In this document: positions 31,032 through 40,802 of the stretch, piece after piece
Position numbering within the stretch: the stretch's first letter is position 1
Layout: each line of letters opens with the position of its first letter
Origin: Polyangiaceae bacterium
GTDB taxonomy: Bacteria; Myxococcota_A; Polyangia; Polyangiales; Polyangiaceae
Direction: 5' to 3'
Length of the DNA: 45,753 bases
NCBI GenBank assembly: GCA_025937835.1
Contig: JAICQO010000050.1
Span: 1-45,753 of the forward strand
Made by a program: the position numbers and the translations under genes
Notes under the pieces: generated by a model
What the model was told of the DNA's origin: nothing
Database searches by the model: none
The model's input: only the letters and a program-made list of their open reading frames with translations

Positions 31032-33287
31032 CTACTGCGCCGCGAACACGAACGGCACGTTCACCGTGGTGGTGCTCGAGCCGGGCGGGAACTGCCACGA
31101 GCGGACCTTGCTGGTGATGCAGTTCGAAAGGCCGGGGTAGCCCCGCGGATCTCCGGAGGCGGTCGCGCTCTGCACGCTGCCGCTCGGGGCCACGGTGATC
31201 GACACGTTGACGCGCGCGCTGGACGGCGCGTCCTTGTCGCGCGTCTCGAGCGCGGGCTGCCAGCAGCCGCGCTTCACCCCTGCGGTATACCGAGCGACCG
31301 TCGATTGGATCTGGCCTGCGCCGAGCTCCTGGCCCGACGCCGTCGCGCTGCTCTCGCCCGGCTTTTCGCGGCTCGGGCCCTCGGTAGGCGCCACGCCCGA
31401 GCCCAGGTTCTTGAGCTCGCCGGTCAGCTTGCTCGGGGCCTCGGGCTCGGCTTTTTTGGTGCCCGTGCCCTGCACCCGAGGCTTCGCCGGTGCGTCTTGC
31501 GGGGGCGGGGCGGCGGCCGTGGCCGTCTCTGCCGGCGGCGGCGGGACGGACGGCAGGGGCTCGCTCGGCTGCGCCGCGGCGACGGCGCTTTGCGGCGGCG
31601 CGGCCTCGGACTTCGCCGACTGCCCGGGGCTGAACAACAGGAAACCGATCCCGAGCCCAACGACTGGCAGACCGAGCCAGAGCGCGGCGCGCACGGCGAT
31701 GTGCGGCTTCCGCGCGGCGCGTGCCTCGAGCTCGACCAGGTCGAGCGGGTCGCCCTGCACGCGTGACGGCGTCGTCGCGCCCGCCAGCGTCCCGGGCGTG
31801 GTTCCGCTCCCGAACGGATCGGGGATGCTCATCGGCGACGAGGCAGTTGGTAGCGACACCAGACCCGAGAACGGATTCGAAGGCGCAACGGGCGCCGGCG
31901 CAGCGCTCGGCGTCACGGCTGGCATCAGATCCGCGGCCGTGATCGTGGCCGCGACCGGCGCCGCGTTCGGCAACAAGGAGGCGGCCGGCGCGGGTGCGGC
32001 GTTCGGGCTCGACGCCGGCTTCGGCGGCGGCGCGGCGGCGTTCGAGCTCGACGCCGGCTTCGGCGGCGGCGCGGCGGCGTTCGGGCTCGACGCCGGTTTC
32101 GGCGGCGGCGCGGCGGAGACCGGGCTCGACGCCGGCTTCGGCGGCGGCGCGGCGGCGACCGGGCTCGACGCCGGCTTCGGCGGCGGCGCGGCGGCGACTG
32201 GGCTCGACGCCGGCTTCGGCGGCGGCGCGGCGGCGTTCGGGCTCGATGCCGGCTTCGGCGGAGCCGCTGCGGCGGCGTTCAGGTTCGGCGCGGGCTTTGG
32301 CGGCGGCGTGGGGGCCGCAACGGCGGGCGCGGCAGGGCTACGCGCCGAGGCCGGAGCAGCCGCATTCGTCACTCCCAAGGGTGAGCGAGCCGAGAGCGGC
32401 GCGACCTCGGGCGGGAGCGTGTTTGCAGCGGCGCGGGCACGCGCAGCCTCGGCCGCCTTCTGTGCGGCGGAGGGCGCGGCGGGTTGAGTACGCGGTCGGG
32501 GCGGCGCACCGACGTTGGAGGGCCGGTTCGCCCGCGACTCGGGCAGCGCGGACTCGCGGTCGCCCGTCGGGGAGGGCGCGACGGGCGGCGCCGCCGCGGG
32601 AGCTGCCGGCGCAGGAGCCGCTGTCGCCGGAGGTGCGGCGGGCGGCGCCGGAGGCGGAGCCGCGATCGCGCTGCTCTTCGCCGCAGCTTCCAGAGTGCGC
32701 TCGGCGAGCGCGACCTGCTGCTCGATGCGCGCTTTCGCGATGCGCTCGGCGGCGCGCAGCGCTTCTTCCTGAACCTGCTCTACGATCGACGCGAGCTCGG
32801 GGAAGGTGCGCAGCGGCCGCCACTCGTCGCAGCCTTCGCGCCAGGTCAGAGATTCGAGATTGACCGCACCGGTGGCTGCCTTGCTGCGCAGCTCACTCAA
32901 GCGGATCGGCCCGACCGGCACGCCGTTGATGCCGACGAACCAACCATCGGCGGCCGGCTCCTGCGGCTTGGATGCGGCCTGGCGCGCGGCGGCCATGGCC
33001 CGCGCGACGGCGCGCGGTTGCACGATCGCGGTCGTCTCGTCGTCGTCCGGCGGCAGCGGCTCGTCGTCTATCGAGCGCACGCTGGCCGGCGCCGCTGTGG
33101 GCGGCTCGGGAGTCAACGGAGCGATTTCACCACCGGACGTTGGAGGATCGGACTCATGGCTGGCGTCGGCCCCCGAAATCTGGATCATGTACCCACATTT
33201 CCGGCACTTCATTCGTACCGATCGCCCCGAAACCTTCTCGTCGGCGAGCTGGTACTTGGCTTTGCAGCTAGGACAGAGAAACTTCAT
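31032..33287 (-). CDS. AgmX/GltJ-like gliding-motility envelope protein with 39-bp tandem repeat
   Basis: A 751-residue protein with the domain order of AgmX/GltJ. A zinc ribbon at 1-31 (MKFLCPSCKAKYQ, CRKC), a GYF-like domain at about 112-165 (GWFVGINGVPVGPIRLSELR, EWRPLRTFPEL), a long Ala/Pro region, a transmembrane helix at about 530-554 and a TonB-like C-terminal domain in the last 95 residues (YTAGVKRGCWQPALE, ARVNVSITVAPSGSV, VRSWQFPPGSSTTTVNV). In Myxococcus xanthus, GltJ/AgmX belongs to the Glt complex that links the cytoplasmic motor to the outer surface. The Ala/Pro region contains seven copies of a 13-residue repeat (residues about 338-429). Start at 33287; the frame upstream to 33389 is not expected. 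Confidence 0.87.
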   Translation of the reverse strand: MKFLCPSCKAKYQLADEKVSGRSVRMKCRKCGYMIQISGADASHESDPPTSGGEIAPLTPEPPTAAPASVRSIDDEPLPPDDDETTAIVQPRAVARAMAAARQAASKPQEPAADGWFVGINGVPVGPIRLSELRSKAATGAVNLESLTWREGCDEWRPLRTFPELASIVEQVQEEALRAAERIAKARIEQQVALAERTLEAAAKSSAIAAPPPAPPAAPPATAAPAPAAPAAAPPVAPSPTGDRESALPESRANRPSNVGAPPRPRTQPAAPSAAQKAAEAARARAAANTLPPEVAPLSARSPLGVTNAAAPASARSPAAPAVAAPTPPPKPAPNLNAAAAAPPKPASSPNAAAPPPKPASSPVAAAPPPKPASSPVAAAPPPKPASSPVSAAPPPKPASSPNAAAPPPKPASSSNAAAPPPKPASSPNAAPAPAASLLPNAAPVAATITAADLMPAVTPSAAPAPVAPSNPFSGLVSLPTASSPMSIPDPFGSGTTPGTLAGATTPSRVQGDPLDLVELEARAARKPHIAVRAALWLGLPVVGLGIGFLLFSPGQSAKSEAAPPQSAVAAAQPSEPLPSVPPPPAETATAAAPPPQDAPAKPRVQGTGTKKAEPEAPSKLTGELKNLGSGVAPTEGPSREKPGESSATASGQELGAGQIQSTVARYTAGVKRGCWQPALETRDKDAPSSARVNVSITVAPSGSVQSATASGDPRGYPGLSNCITSKVRSWQFPPGSSTTTVNVPFVFAAQ
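32002..32274. repeat. 39-bp tandem repeat inside the AgmX/GltJ-like gene
   Basis: Seven in-frame copies of a 39-bp unit run from 32002 to 32274, encoding 13-residue repeats of the type KPASSPNAAAPPP with a few substitutions. The near-identity of the copies suggests slippage or recombination, so copy number may vary between strains. Confidence 0.85.
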
Positions 33288-33454
33288 CCGGACCGAGCAG
33301 TAAACGTCGCGCCCGCGCGCGAGAATAGCCTGAACATAGCGCCTCGTCCTCCGAGTAGCGACGGCTATCGGCTGGCGGTCCTGCTTCACCGGCCGGAGAG
33401 CCCGCGCAACGGTGAAACTCCACCCACCGGCGTCTCGAGCCAGGACGACCCGAG

Positions 33455-34636
33455 TCAGAGCGACTCATCACTGGCTCGCGGCAGCACGGCCGGGCTGCCT
33501 TCACCCTCGTTCGGCGCGCCGCGCCGGAAGCGCTCGAGCGTCGCCGTTTGCCACTCGGCGAACTGCCCGCGTTCGATCGCGGAGCGCGCCCGCGCCACGA
33601 GCTCGGCATAAAACCAGAGGTTGTGCAGGCTGAGCAGGCGGAAAATCGTGAGCTCCTGAGCGACATACAGATGGCGCAGGTAGCTCCGCGAATAGCCCTT
33701 CCGGCACGTGAAACACCCGCAGTCTGGGTCGAGGGGCAGCGGGTCGTTTCGATACCGCGAGTTCTTGATCACGATCCGCCCGTCGTTGACGAAGACCTGA
33801 CCGTTTCTCGCGTTCCGCGTCGGCATCACGCAATCGAAGAGATCCACGCCCCAGCCGATCGCTCGCACGATGTCTTCCGGAGTACCGACCCCCATCAGGT
33901 AGTGCGGGCGGCGCGGATCGACCGCGGGTCCGAGCTCCGAGAGCACGCGATACATGTCCGCGATCGGCTCGCCGACGCTGAAGCCGCCGAGCGCGATGCC
34001 GTCGAAGGGTTGTTTGGCGATTTCCTCGGCGTGCCGCAGCCGGAGCTCGATGTCGGTTCCGCCCTGCACGATGCCGAACAGCGCCTGCTGCTTGGCCTTG
34101 GCGGCGAGGCAGCGCTCGCCCCAGCGCAGCGTGCGGTCGACCGCCTCGGCCAGCTCGGGTCGCGGCGAGCCCCCCTTGGGGCAGACGTCGAGCTGCATGG
34201 CGATGTCGGAGCCGAGCAAGCCCTGGACCCGCATCGCCTCCTCCGGGGTGAGCAAGAGCTTCTTGCCGTCGAGGTGAGACTTGAACGCGAAGCCCTGCTC
34301 GCTGAGCTTCACGAACTCCCCGAGCGAGAACGCCTGAAAGCCGCCGGAATCCGTGGTGATCACGTGAGGCCAATGCGAAAACGCGTGGAGCCCGCCTTGC
34401 TCCGCCACGAGCTCCGGCCCGGGCCGCAGCCACAGGTGGTACGTGTTCATGATCACGATCCGAGCGCCGGTGTCGTGCACGTCTTCGGCGGTGAGCGCCT
34501 TCACGCTCGATTGCGTCGCGACAGGCTGAAACGCCGGCGTGAGCAAATCGCCGTGGCGCGTATGGAGCACGCCGGCTCGCGCGTGCCCGGACGTCGCCCG
34601 AACTTCGAAGCTCAACCCGCTCGACGTGGGATCCAC
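33455..34636 (-). CDS. tgt: Queuine tRNA-ribosyltransferase (TGT)
   Basis: A 393-residue enzyme that swaps guanine-34 for preQ1 in tRNAs with GUN anticodons. Key residues are in place: Asp96 (TTDSGGFQAFS), the nucleophile Asp268 (LFDCVMPTRNARNG), and the zinc site Cys306, Cys308, Cys311 (CGCFTC) with His338 (LHNL). Starts with GTG at 34636; its first 25 bp overlap the 3' end of queA, so the two are made together. The C-terminal 30 residues after GQFAEWQ are not part of the usual fold. Confidence 0.96.
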   Translation of the reverse strand: MDPTSSGLSFEVRATSGHARAGVLHTRHGDLLTPAFQPVATQSSVKALTAEDVHDTGARIVIMNTYHLWLRPGPELVAEQGGLHAFSHWPHVITTDSGGFQAFSLGEFVKLSEQGFAFKSHLDGKKLLLTPEEAMRVQGLLGSDIAMQLDVCPKGGSPRPELAEAVDRTLRWGERCLAAKAKQQALFGIVQGGTDIELRLRHAEEIAKQPFDGIALGGFSVGEPIADMYRVLSELGPAVDPRRPHYLMGVGTPEDIVRAIGWGVDLFDCVMPTRNARNGQVFVNDGRIVIKNSRYRNDPLPLDPDCGCFTCRKGYSRSYLRHLYVAQELTIFRLLSLHNLWFYAELVARARSAIERGQFAEWQTATLERFRRGAPNEGEGSPAVLPRASDESL

Positions 34637-35694
34637 AGCGCATCTCCGTAAGACAGGAACCGATAGCCCGAGCTCAAGGCGTGCCGGTATGCGGCGAACG
34701 TGCGCTCGTAGCCGGCAAAGGCCGAAACCAGCGCGAGCAACGTGCTCCGCGGTTGATGGAAATTCGTGAGCAGCGCGTCCACCACGCGAAACCGATAACC
34801 GGGCTGGATGAGCAGCCGAGTCTCCGCGTCCACGGCGTTCACTTCGCCCGGGCGCGATGCGTCGGCGGCGCTCTCCAGGGCGCGCACGACCGTCGTGCCC
34901 ACGGCCACCACCGGCGCGCCCCGCCGCCGCGCGTCGCTCACCGCTTCCGCCACCGAGCGCGGCACCGAATAGCGCTCGACGTGCATCGGGTGCTGGTCGA
35001 GATCATCGTTGTTTACCGGTCGAAACGTGCCGAGGCCTACCGAGAGGTGCAGCCGCGCCGTGCGCACTCCGCGCGCTTCGAGGCGCGCGAGCAGTGCCTC
35101 GGTCAGGTGCAGGCCGGCGGTGGGCGCCGCGACGGAGCCGATGCGCTCCGCGTAGACGGTCTGATAGCGCGTGGCATCTTCGGGCACGTCCCCGCGATCG
35201 AGGTAGGGCGGGATCGGCACGTGACCCGAGCGCTCGAGCACGGCCTCGACGCTCTCCTTCGATTCGACCGAGACGGCCACGTCGAGCACTCCACCCTCGC
35301 GCGGTGAAAGCACCTCGATGCGCATCCCCCCGTCGGCATCGATCAGCGTGCCCGCCGAGAGCGGCTTGTTCGCGCGCCCGAGCACTTGCCAGCGCTCGCG
35401 CCCCTCGCTCTGCGGCTCGACCGGCCCAACGCGCTCGATGAACAAGAGCTCGACGCGCCCGCCGCCCGGGCGCCGCGCCCCGAACACGCGCGCGCGCCGC
35501 ACGCGTGTCGCGTTCAGCACCACGAGCGCGCCTTCCGGCACGAGCTCCGGCCAATTCACGATCTCGCTATCTTGCAGGCGGCCGTCGTGCCCGTCGTAAT
35601 CGAGCACCAAGAGCCGCGCTCCGTCGCGCGCGTCCGAAGGAAAGCGAGCGATGGCCGCGTCAGGAAGGTCGTAGTCGAGAAGCTGCGTGCGCAC
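34612..35694 (-). CDS. queA: S-adenosylmethionine:tRNA ribosyltransferase-isomerase QueA
   Basis: A 360-residue enzyme that moves the ribosyl part of SAM to preQ1 in tRNA, making epoxyqueuosine. Family motifs are clear: YDLPDAAIARFPSDARDGAR, LNATRVRRARVFG, AAPTAGLHLTE, SVGLGTFRPV, HVERYSVP and NFHQPRSTLLALVSAFAG. The length is normal. Together with tgt it gives two consecutive steps of queuosine synthesis in one operon. The divergent region to the cytochrome gene is 110 bp. Confidence 0.96.
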   Translation of the reverse strand: MRTQLLDYDLPDAAIARFPSDARDGARLLVLDYDGHDGRLQDSEIVNWPELVPEGALVVLNATRVRRARVFGARRPGGGRVELLFIERVGPVEPQSEGRERWQVLGRANKPLSAGTLIDADGGMRIEVLSPREGGVLDVAVSVESKESVEAVLERSGHVPIPPYLDRGDVPEDATRYQTVYAERIGSVAAPTAGLHLTEALLARLEARGVRTARLHLSVGLGTFRPVNNDDLDQHPMHVERYSVPRSVAEAVSDARRRGAPVVAVGTTVVRALESAADASRPGEVNAVDAETRLLIQPGYRFRVVDALLTNFHQPRSTLLALVSAFAGYERTFAAYRHALSSGYRFLSYGDALWIPRRAG

Positions 35695-35794
35695 GAGCGG
35701 CCTTCTCTAGCCTAAACAATTTCACCACGCGATCCCGGCCCCGAGGTGCTTGTGAAATGACGCTAAATCGCATAGGGTCGCGCTACTTTCGAAC

Positions 35795-35804
35795 AGGAGT
35801 AACC
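35795..35804 (+). promoter_or_regulatory. Ribosome-binding site that fixes the cytochrome start
   Basis: AGGAG at 35795-35799 lies 5 bases before a GTG at 35805, one of the clearest Shine-Dalgarno sites in the window. It favours GTG 35805 over the in-frame ATG at 35757. Confidence 0.6.
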
Positions 35805-36719
35805 GTGAAGCCGCTCGTGAAACGCATCCTCATAGGTGTAGGTGCGGTCGTCGGAACCATCGTCGTCGGAGGTGGCGCGTTCGTCGCCTACCAAGCGCAC
35901 GCTTTCGGTTCCAGCATGGACACCGTCTATGACGTTCCGGTCCCCAATATCACCGTCTCGAACGATCCGGCGGTGCTCGAGCGCGGCAAGCACCTGTCCG
36001 AAGCCGTCGGCGGTTGCCTGAACTCCGACTGTCACGGCGGCGATCTCAGCGGCGGCAAGACCATGGAGTTCGGCCCGCTCGGCAGGATCACCGGGCCCAA
36101 CATCTCCAAGGCCGGCATCGGCGCGGCCTACTCCCCCGGGGAGATGTTCCGCGTGATCCGGCACGGCATCAAGAAGGACGGCCGCTCCGTCCGCTTCATG
36201 CCCTCGCACGAGATCGGCTGGTTGCCCGACTCCGACATCACCGCGATCGTCTCTTACCTGGCCACGTTGCCGCCGGCGAACAAGCCGAACGGCCCGATCG
36301 AGCTCGGTTTGATGGCCAAGGTGCTGGACCGCATGGACGCCATCCACATCGACGTCGCGCGCCGCATCGATCACAAGAGCCCGATCGTCGGCCCCGCACC
36401 CACGCCGACCGCCGAATACGGCAAGTACCTCGCCAAGCTCTGCACCGGCTGTCACGGGAACACGTTGTCGGGCGGCCCGATCCCCGGTGCCCCGCCGGAT
36501 CTGCCGATCCCCACCAACCTCACCCCGGACGAGACCGGCTTGAAGGGCTGGACCTACGAAGATTTCGATCGCTTGCTCACGCAGGGCATCAAGAAGAACG
36601 GGCAGAAGCTCAACCCGTTCATGCCAATCTCTTCGTTCGGCAAGATGGACGAGACCGAGAAGAAGGCGCTCTGGGCTCACCTCACCCAGCTGCCAGCCAA
36701 GCCCTTCGGTGGCCGCTAG
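35805..36719 (+). CDS. Diheme cytochrome c, membrane-anchored
   Basis: A 304-residue protein with an N-terminal anchor or signal (ILIGVGAVVGTIVVGGGAF) and two cytochrome c domains. The first heme site is CLNSDCH (Cys71, Cys76, His77), which is CX4CH rather than the normal CX2CH. The second is CTGCH (Cys213, Cys216, His217). Likely axial Met residues lie in RFMPSHEI and PFMPISSFGKM. The GTG at 35805 is preferred because of AGGAG at 35795-35799; ATG at 35757 would add 16 residues. A HiPIP gene follows after 4 bp, so both are probably parts of one electron-transfer chain outside the membrane. Confidence 0.9.
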   Translation: MKPLVKRILIGVGAVVGTIVVGGGAFVAYQAHAFGSSMDTVYDVPVPNITVSNDPAVLERGKHLSEAVGGCLNSDCHGGDLSGGKTMEFGPLGRITGPNISKAGIGAAYSPGEMFRVIRHGIKKDGRSVRFMPSHEIGWLPDSDITAIVSYLATLPPANKPNGPIELGLMAKVLDRMDAIHIDVARRIDHKSPIVGPAPTPTAEYGKYLAKLCTGCHGNTLSGGPIPGAPPDLPIPTNLTPDETGLKGWTYEDFDRLLTQGIKKNGQKLNPFMPISSFGKMDETEKKALWAHLTQLPAKPFGGR

Positions 36720-36723
36720 CTCG

Positions 36724-37020
36724 ATGACCGCGCGCTTCGATCGACGAGGCTTGCTGATCGCCTCGGCAAGCCTCGCCACCCTCACCGCCGCGGGTTGCAA
36801 GAAGGTCCCGGCAACCTGCCCTCCCGGGAACATGAGCAGCGACGAGCTCAGCGTGCGCGCCACGCTCGGCTACGTCGACCAGACGCCGGACCCCGGAAAG
36901 CCGTGCGTCCGCTGTACTCAATACATCCCCGCAACCGGCGGCGACCACTGCGGCGGCTGCAAGCTCATGAAGGGGCCGATTCACCCGAACGGCTACTGCC
37001 GAGCCTTCGCGCCCGTGTGA
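36724..37020 (+). CDS. High-potential iron-sulfur protein (HiPIP)
   Basis: A 98-residue protein with a Tat-type signal (RFDRRGLLIASASLATLTAA) that ends in AGC, so Cys25 may also be lipidated. The mature part has the HiPIP pattern: Cys61 and Cys64 (CVRC), Cys76 and Cys79 (DHCGGC), and Cys92 (GYCRAFAP). One of these five, most likely Cys76 or Cys79, is not needed to hold the [4Fe-4S] cluster; Cys32 is extra too. HiPIPs carry electrons between membrane complexes in some aerobes and phototrophs. It follows the cytochrome gene by 4 bp. A GTG at 36709 is a less likely start. Confidence 0.85.
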   Translation: MTARFDRRGLLIASASLATLTAAGCKKVPATCPPGNMSSDELSVRATLGYVDQTPDPGKPCVRCTQYIPATGGDHCGGCKLMKGPIHPNGYCRAFAPV

Positions 37021-37079
37021 CCTCGCCAAAACCGCAAGCCTACCAGGCGGGCGTTCGTTGAAGGTCTGGGGATGGCGAC

Positions 37080-38426
37080 CTATCCGTCGTAGGTGATGCC
37101 GAGCCGGTTCATCTTCCGCCACAGCGTGGTCGGACTGATGTCGAGGGCTTCCGCTGCGCGCTCGCGGCTGCCCTCGCTCTGGCGCAGCGCGGACTCGACG
37201 GCTGCGCGTTCGGCGTCGTCGACGATGTCGGCGAGCGTGCGGCCGCTGCGGGTTTCGGGCGCCTTGGGGCTGCGCGGCAATATATCGTCCACGCGGATCA
37301 CGCCGCCGGTGCAGAGCGCCACCGATTGCTCGACCATGTTCTCGAGCTCACGCACGTTTCCGGGGAAGTCGTAGGCGTCGAGCCGCTCCATCACGCCGTC
37401 GCCGATGCGCGCCCGGGCGTTCATCCGCCGCGAGTGCTTCTCGAGGAAATGCTCGACGAGCAGCGGGATGTCCTCGCGGCGTTCGCGCAGCGGCGGCAAG
37501 CGGAACCGCACCACGTTCAAGCGGTAATAGAGATCCTGACGGAAGCGCCGCTCTTCGACGGCCGTCGCCAGATCCACGTTGGTGGCGGCGACCACGCGGA
37601 TGTCCACCTTGATCGCCTTGTTCTCGCCGACGTGGCGGATCTCGCCCTCTTGCACGGCGCGCAAGAGCTTGGCCTGGAACGCGGGCGTGGTCTCGGCGAT
37701 CTCGTCGAAGAAGAACGTCCCGCCGTCGGCTTCCTCGAACAGACCCTTGCGCGCCGTGACGGCGCCGGTGAACGCGCCGCGCGCGTGCCCGAAGAGCTCA
37801 CTCTCGAGCAAGGTCTCGCTGATCGCCGCGCAGTTCACGGTCACGAACGGCCGCTGGGCGCGCTTGCTGTTGACGTGGACCGCGCGCGCCACGAGCTCCT
37901 TGCCCGTGCCGCTCTCGCCCGTGATCAGCACCGTCGCGTCGGTCGGCGCGATCTTGACCACCCGCGTGAGCACGTCGCGGATCGCTTGCGAGCGCCCGAC
38001 GATGTTCTCGAGGTGGTACTTCTCCTTGAACTCGCGGGCGAACAGCTGGACCTGGCCCTGGAGCTTCCTGCTCTCGAGCGCGCGCGAGACCTTGACGATC
38101 AGCTCCTGCTCGGTGAACGGCTTCTGGATGTAGTCGAACGCGCCGGCGCGCATGGCCTCGACGGCGTTCTCGATCGTGCCGTACGCCGTCATCACGATCA
38201 CCTCGGTCATCGGCTGCGCTTCCTTCACGCTGCGCAAGACGTCGATGCCGTCGTACTCCCCCATTCGGAGGTCGGTGATGACCACGTCGTAGGCGCCCGT
38301 CGCGCCGCTCTCGCGTCCTTGCTCGCCGCTCGCTGCCTCGTCGACTTCGTAGCCGGCTCCGCGCAGCATCATGGCCAGCGTGGTGCGCATGTTGCGCTGA
38401 TCGTCGACGACTAGAATCTTTCCCAT
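37080..38426 (-). CDS. NtrC-family sigma-54-dependent response regulator
   Basis: A 448-residue regulator with three domains: receiver (Asp52 in VVITDLRM, Lys in YIQKPF), AAA+ sigma-54 activator domain (Walker A GESGTGKE at 170-177, GAFTGA loop at 217-222) and a Fis-type helix-turn-helix (REQ: SRERAAEALDISPTTLWRKM). It activates sigma-54 promoters once phosphorylated. No histidine kinase gene is adjacent; the nearest partner is the Ser/Thr kinase 179 bp upstream on the same strand, so it is an orphan regulator here. Myxococcota carry many such regulators. Confidence 0.95.
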   Translation of the reverse strand: MGKILVVDDQRNMRTTLAMMLRGAGYEVDEAASGEQGRESGATGAYDVVITDLRMGEYDGIDVLRSVKEAQPMTEVIVMTAYGTIENAVEAMRAGAFDYIQKPFTEQELIVKVSRALESRKLQGQVQLFAREFKEKYHLENIVGRSQAIRDVLTRVVKIAPTDATVLITGESGTGKELVARAVHVNSKRAQRPFVTVNCAAISETLLESELFGHARGAFTGAVTARKGLFEEADGGTFFFDEIAETTPAFQAKLLRAVQEGEIRHVGENKAIKVDIRVVAATNVDLATAVEERRFRQDLYYRLNVVRFRLPPLRERREDIPLLVEHFLEKHSRRMNARARIGDGVMERLDAYDFPGNVRELENMVEQSVALCTGGVIRVDDILPRSPKAPETRSGRTLADIVDDAERAAVESALRQSEGSRERAAEALDISPTTLWRKMNRLGITYDG

Positions 38427-38605
38427 GAGTGGCGCAGAGGAGCCCCGAAAACCGCGGGCAACATCCGAAGCGAGTCTCCGAGTCTAGCTCGGTCCGGCCC
38501 CCGCTGCCTCAGTTCTCAGGGGGCGGCACACGCCTGACGTGCCCTCGCTCGGATAGTCGGAGCTTTCGCCAATTTAGGCGGGTCCTGAGCTCCCCTGCGC
38601 GCTGA

Positions 38606-39859
<1,254 letters not shown>

Positions 39860-40041
39860 TCTGGATCTTGGGTCGGGCTAGAAACGCACCGGCTCATCGC
39901 GGCGTCCGGCCCCTACTTGGCACGAATGCCCCGCTGAACGAAAACAAACCGGCGCCCGACGGGCCTGGGGTCTGCAACCGGCGCCTCCGGCCGAGAATCC
40001 CGGTCAACCCGCGTCGCACCAGTGGTAAGAGGGGTCGCGCA

Positions 40042-40491
40042 ATGGCAACCCTCAAAGAACAGTTCTCGAACGCCGATCGCAGAAATGCCCTGGTCGATGA
40101 CGCGGTCAAAGTCCTGGACCAAGAGGTCGCGGACAAGGGCGGTCTCACGGGGATGGCGATCAAGGGTGCGTACAAGCTGGTTCAGGGGATGCGCCCGGGC
40201 TTCGTCCGTCACACGGTCGACGCGCTGCTCGACGATTTCCTCGAGGCGCTGGAGCCGGTTTATCTCGAAGCTTCGGAGAAAAAGCGCCCGGCGGGGGCAT
40301 ACCTGCTCGAGCAGCGAGACCGCGTCGCGGACGCGCTCCTCAGTGTGACCGACAAGAAAGCTGAACGGGCCCAGAGCGCCCCGCTCAAGTCGGCCTATTC
40401 GAAATTGAGGCCGATGGCGAAGAAGCAGGTGGACGCGGCGGCACCCCGATTGGCCACGCTGATCGACCGCCACACGACCCCGACCGGCTGA
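40042..40491 (+). CDS. DUF6918-like protein
   Basis: A 149-residue, all-helical, soluble protein. The pattern TLKEQFSNADRRNALVDDAV, GGLTGMAIKGAYKLVQGM, VRHTVDALLDDFLEALEP and RDRVADALLSVTDKKAERA matches the DUF6918 family found mostly in Actinobacteria and some Myxococcota, with no known function. GAGGGG at about 40029-40034 is a good ribosome-binding site for ATG 40042. It is alone between a divergent kinase gene and korA, with no clear operon partner. Confidence 0.75.
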   Translation: MATLKEQFSNADRRNALVDDAVKVLDQEVADKGGLTGMAIKGAYKLVQGMRPGFVRHTVDALLDDFLEALEPVYLEASEKKRPAGAYLLEQRDRVADALLSVTDKKAERAQSAPLKSAYSKLRPMAKKQVDAAAPRLATLIDRHTTPTG

Positions 40492-40802
40492 GCTTTCGCG
40501 GGATATCCGCCCAGAAGGGCCGGAAACCGGGCTGGGATCCGGCCACATGACATCGATCCTTGACGGGAGACGAGCGCCGACCCAGGCATGGGGCGCCGCC
40601 CGAGCGAGGTGTGCCCTGAGAAAACCACCTCCGCCGGGCGTTCGGTTTGCCATCCCGAGGGAAAGCGGTAAGGAAATCTCCGCGTTGCACCCCGGAAATA
40701 GGGAGCCGTTTCACCGCATCGAAACCAAGAACCCGCTATTCCCGACCGGATGACTTGACAATTGTCCCAGACGGTGCACTTTTCCAGCCAATTTTAAAGC
40801 GC
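40492..40802. other. 311-bp intergenic region upstream of korA
   Basis: No gene is seen here. It holds GGCCGGA (40518-40524) and TCCGGCC (40538-40544), a 7-bp stem that may end the DUF6918-like transcript, though without a T-run. Near the 3' end a perfect -35-like TTGACA sits at 40755-40760, overlapping the palindrome GACAATTGTC (40757-40766). The -10 position 17 bp downstream is poor (ACTTTT). Together these could be a regulated promoter for korAB. Confidence 0.4.

Noticed and set aside
31195-32487. A 430-residue Gly/Ala-rich frame on the plus strand with 13-residue repeats (GFGGGAAAFGLDA)
   Set aside because: It is the antisense reading of the 39-bp repeat in the AgmX/GltJ-like gene, which has a full set of known domains.
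39919-39935. TTGGCACGAATGCCCCGC as a possible sigma-54 promoter near the kinase and DUF6918 genes
   Set aside because: The distance between the GG and GC elements does not match the fixed sigma-54 spacing, although an NtrC-type regulator is nearby.
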